Shown one piece after another: positions 62,452 to 64,000 of a stretch of 64,000 nucleotides of DNA (its first letter is position 1; each line of letters opens with the position of its first letter). This DNA is from Antedon mediterranea (lineage: Eukaryota > Echinodermata > Crinoidea > Comatulida > Antedonidae). A program made the position numbers and the translations under genes. The stretch is taken from the NCBI RefSeq assembly GCF_964355755.1, contig NC_092670.1, positions 3,869,001-3,933,000 on the forward strand, in the 5' to 3' direction. The notes beneath the pieces were generated by a model. The model made no database searches and was not told the origin of the DNA. It saw nothing but the letters and a program-made list of their open reading frames with translations.

Positions 62452-63052
62452 ATGATGCGGTGTGAATCAGATGAACAGTCGTGTAATTCGGTAAAGTTTT
62501 TGATACAGGATATTTTGACAAATGCTAACAATTTTCGTCCATCCGGAGTTAAGAAACATGCTAAAAAGGAAAATTGAAAATCTTAAATTGATCGGTGATA
62601 TCCAACCAAAGATAAAAGAAGTTACAGAAGAATTTAGTATACTCTTCGAAAAGTGGTCGAAATGTCGTTTAGAGGTTATTGAAGAGTTGAAGGTGTTTAT
62701 TGGTGGAGTCATAATGGTAAAAATTGGAATGAATATAGTTAAAGTTATTGGTTTCATTTCCGGTATACTTGGAGGTGTTTTGTCTATCGGTGCAGCTATT
62801 TTTGCCCCTGTAACTGGAGGAATTTCATTAACTGTTGTTGGATTAGGCCTATCGGTCTTCATAGCATCCGATGTAATTCTAATGTGAGCACAGTTTGCAG
62901 ACGGTTTTTTTTACTAGATTCCAGAGCAAACGGGTAGCAAATTTGCTAGAAAAAGACAGTAAGTTAACGGAAGAAATGACGACTGTTGTTGAATCAATGA
63001 TGACCACCAGCAAAGTCTTTATTGATACCGTCGATGTAGGGCCTAATGATTG
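62452..63052 (+). pseudogene. ApoL-like pseudogene, frameshifted and truncated
   Basis: The ATG at 62452 opens a frame with a reduced Cys pair (RCESDEQSC) and FRPSGVKKHAKK, matching the start of genes 1-3, then a stop at 62578. Homology continues in another frame: IGDIQPKIKEV...FS.LFEKWSKCRLEVIEEL, and a well-kept hairpin with FAPVTGGISLTVVGLGLS, to a TGA at 62885. It resumes as QSKRVANLLEKDS and TTSKVFIDTVD before ending near 63052. At least two frameshifts and a missing 3' third. The hairpin here looks closer to classical ApoL than in the intact genes, which supports the family call. Confidence 0.8.
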
Positions 63053-64000
63053 ACAAATGTTAGTAGCAGAATACTAATAATTGCTTAATTGAATACAATA
63101 TTTTTGTTTCATTTTCCTATTCATTGTAGTATTTCGTCATCTCTAATCAAACCATGCAACTGGTTAAACTAATGGTCTATTAAAAATAGTTGAAATAAGA
63201 CCAACGTAGTTGATGATGCGGAATGGACTTAAATCATGAATTTTAATATTGTACCGTCCGCCTCGTTTTTTACACAGCGGAATAATGACAGCTTGATTTT
63301 TTGATTTTGGAAATTAACCAATGCAATCTAATGATTTGAAAAATGATTAAATAAAGTTTGCACTAGATTTGAAAACCAGTTGTACTTACTTTAATGTCTT
63401 GTGTGTGTACTTTACCAACTTAAACCATCCATAAGAAATACAAGGCTTACAGTGGCATAGCTTTCGCAAGACTTGAACCAGGACGCGTCTACACTATCAA
63501 AAGTTATTTTACAAACTTAATGGACATATCACTACCAAATGTTGGCACATCACACTTGTTGTCAAACTATTTTGATACTGTAGACAGAGCTTAAATTTCT
63601 ATACAATAGGCCTATAGTATCTGACGTACAATATGGAGTAATGTGGCCTATTCATTAATCGATTAGCAATTAGTGGTAACACATAATATTATTATGATTG
63701 GAATGAAAATCAAATCAACAATCTAGTTCAGATTCACGTAATAAGATACATAAATAGACATAATAATATTCAAATTTTTACAAATCTTTATCATTCTGAG
63801 AAAAAAATAGTGAAATGTCAATGAATCACAACTGCTGAATAGAATTGTTATTTTAGATTTGTTTTTAAAAATTTCTATCTCAATGATTTCGAAATATACT
63901 ATTGGCAAATAACGTCCACAGTAGACCTACGTGGAAACCCCCTTATAAAAATAGGCTATAATCAGAGAAGACCCTGCTATACTATAAGTGTATGCTTTAA
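63053..64000. other. intergenic DNA to the window end
   Basis: No gene could be supported. AT-rich with no clear repeat. Confidence 0.3.

Overview
The window reads as nuclear DNA from a marine deuterostome, most likely an echinoderm. The signs are AT-rich introns and intergenic DNA, many short AGGCCTA-type motifs, a dense load of foldback and MITE-type DNA transposons, a BEL/Pao retrotransposon, spliced genes with phase-1 EGF exons, and a gene whose order (signal peptide, EGF, CUB, EGF repeats) resembles sea-urchin fibropellins. The species cannot be named from this sequence.

Layout. 1-6.4 kb: a dead BEL/Pao element on the + strand, cut inside pol by a 1.1-kb DNA element. 7.4-16.8 kb: two minus-strand copies of an unrecognised multi-pass membrane protein, one intact (698 aa in a single exon) and one with two frameshifts. 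19.9-25.4 kb: a minus-strand EGF/CUB gene with eight exons recognised, including two identical 114-bp EGF units and one EGF exon with a 1-nt insertion. 21.9-35.8 kb: mainly transposable elements, including a pogo-like MITE, RTE-like repeats, tRNA-derived SINE heads, a Harbinger-like element with a Myb/SANT-like fragment, and several large foldback elements. 36-63 kb: a + strand tandem cluster of genes that I call apolipoprotein-L-like. Three are well conserved (317-327 aa), one is divergent with an added C-terminal membrane segment, and at least three are broken or truncated.

The cluster is the most interesting system here. Each copy has a short 5' non-coding exon and one coding exon whose ATG lies only 5-14 nt after the splice acceptor. 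Five promoter regions share a CCAATCAC ... TAAACTAA-type module, and GGAAATTCC / GGGAATTCCC sites that resemble NF-kB sites lie upstream of the first two genes. Vertebrate APOL proteins are inflammation-inducible intracellular membrane-active proteins, so an innate-defence role is a reasonable inference but is not shown by the sequence. The cluster grew by segmental duplication: 44.8-46.9 kb recurs at 49.1-51.4 kb, and 42.6-44.0 kb recurs at 58.4-59.4 kb. Comparing paralogous segments exposes empty sites for two inserted elements, including a 4.95-kb nested transposon in the first intron of the divergent gene.

Limits: homology calls come from reading motifs, without any search. Exon limits come from splice-site consensus and reading phase. 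Transposon family names are tentative.
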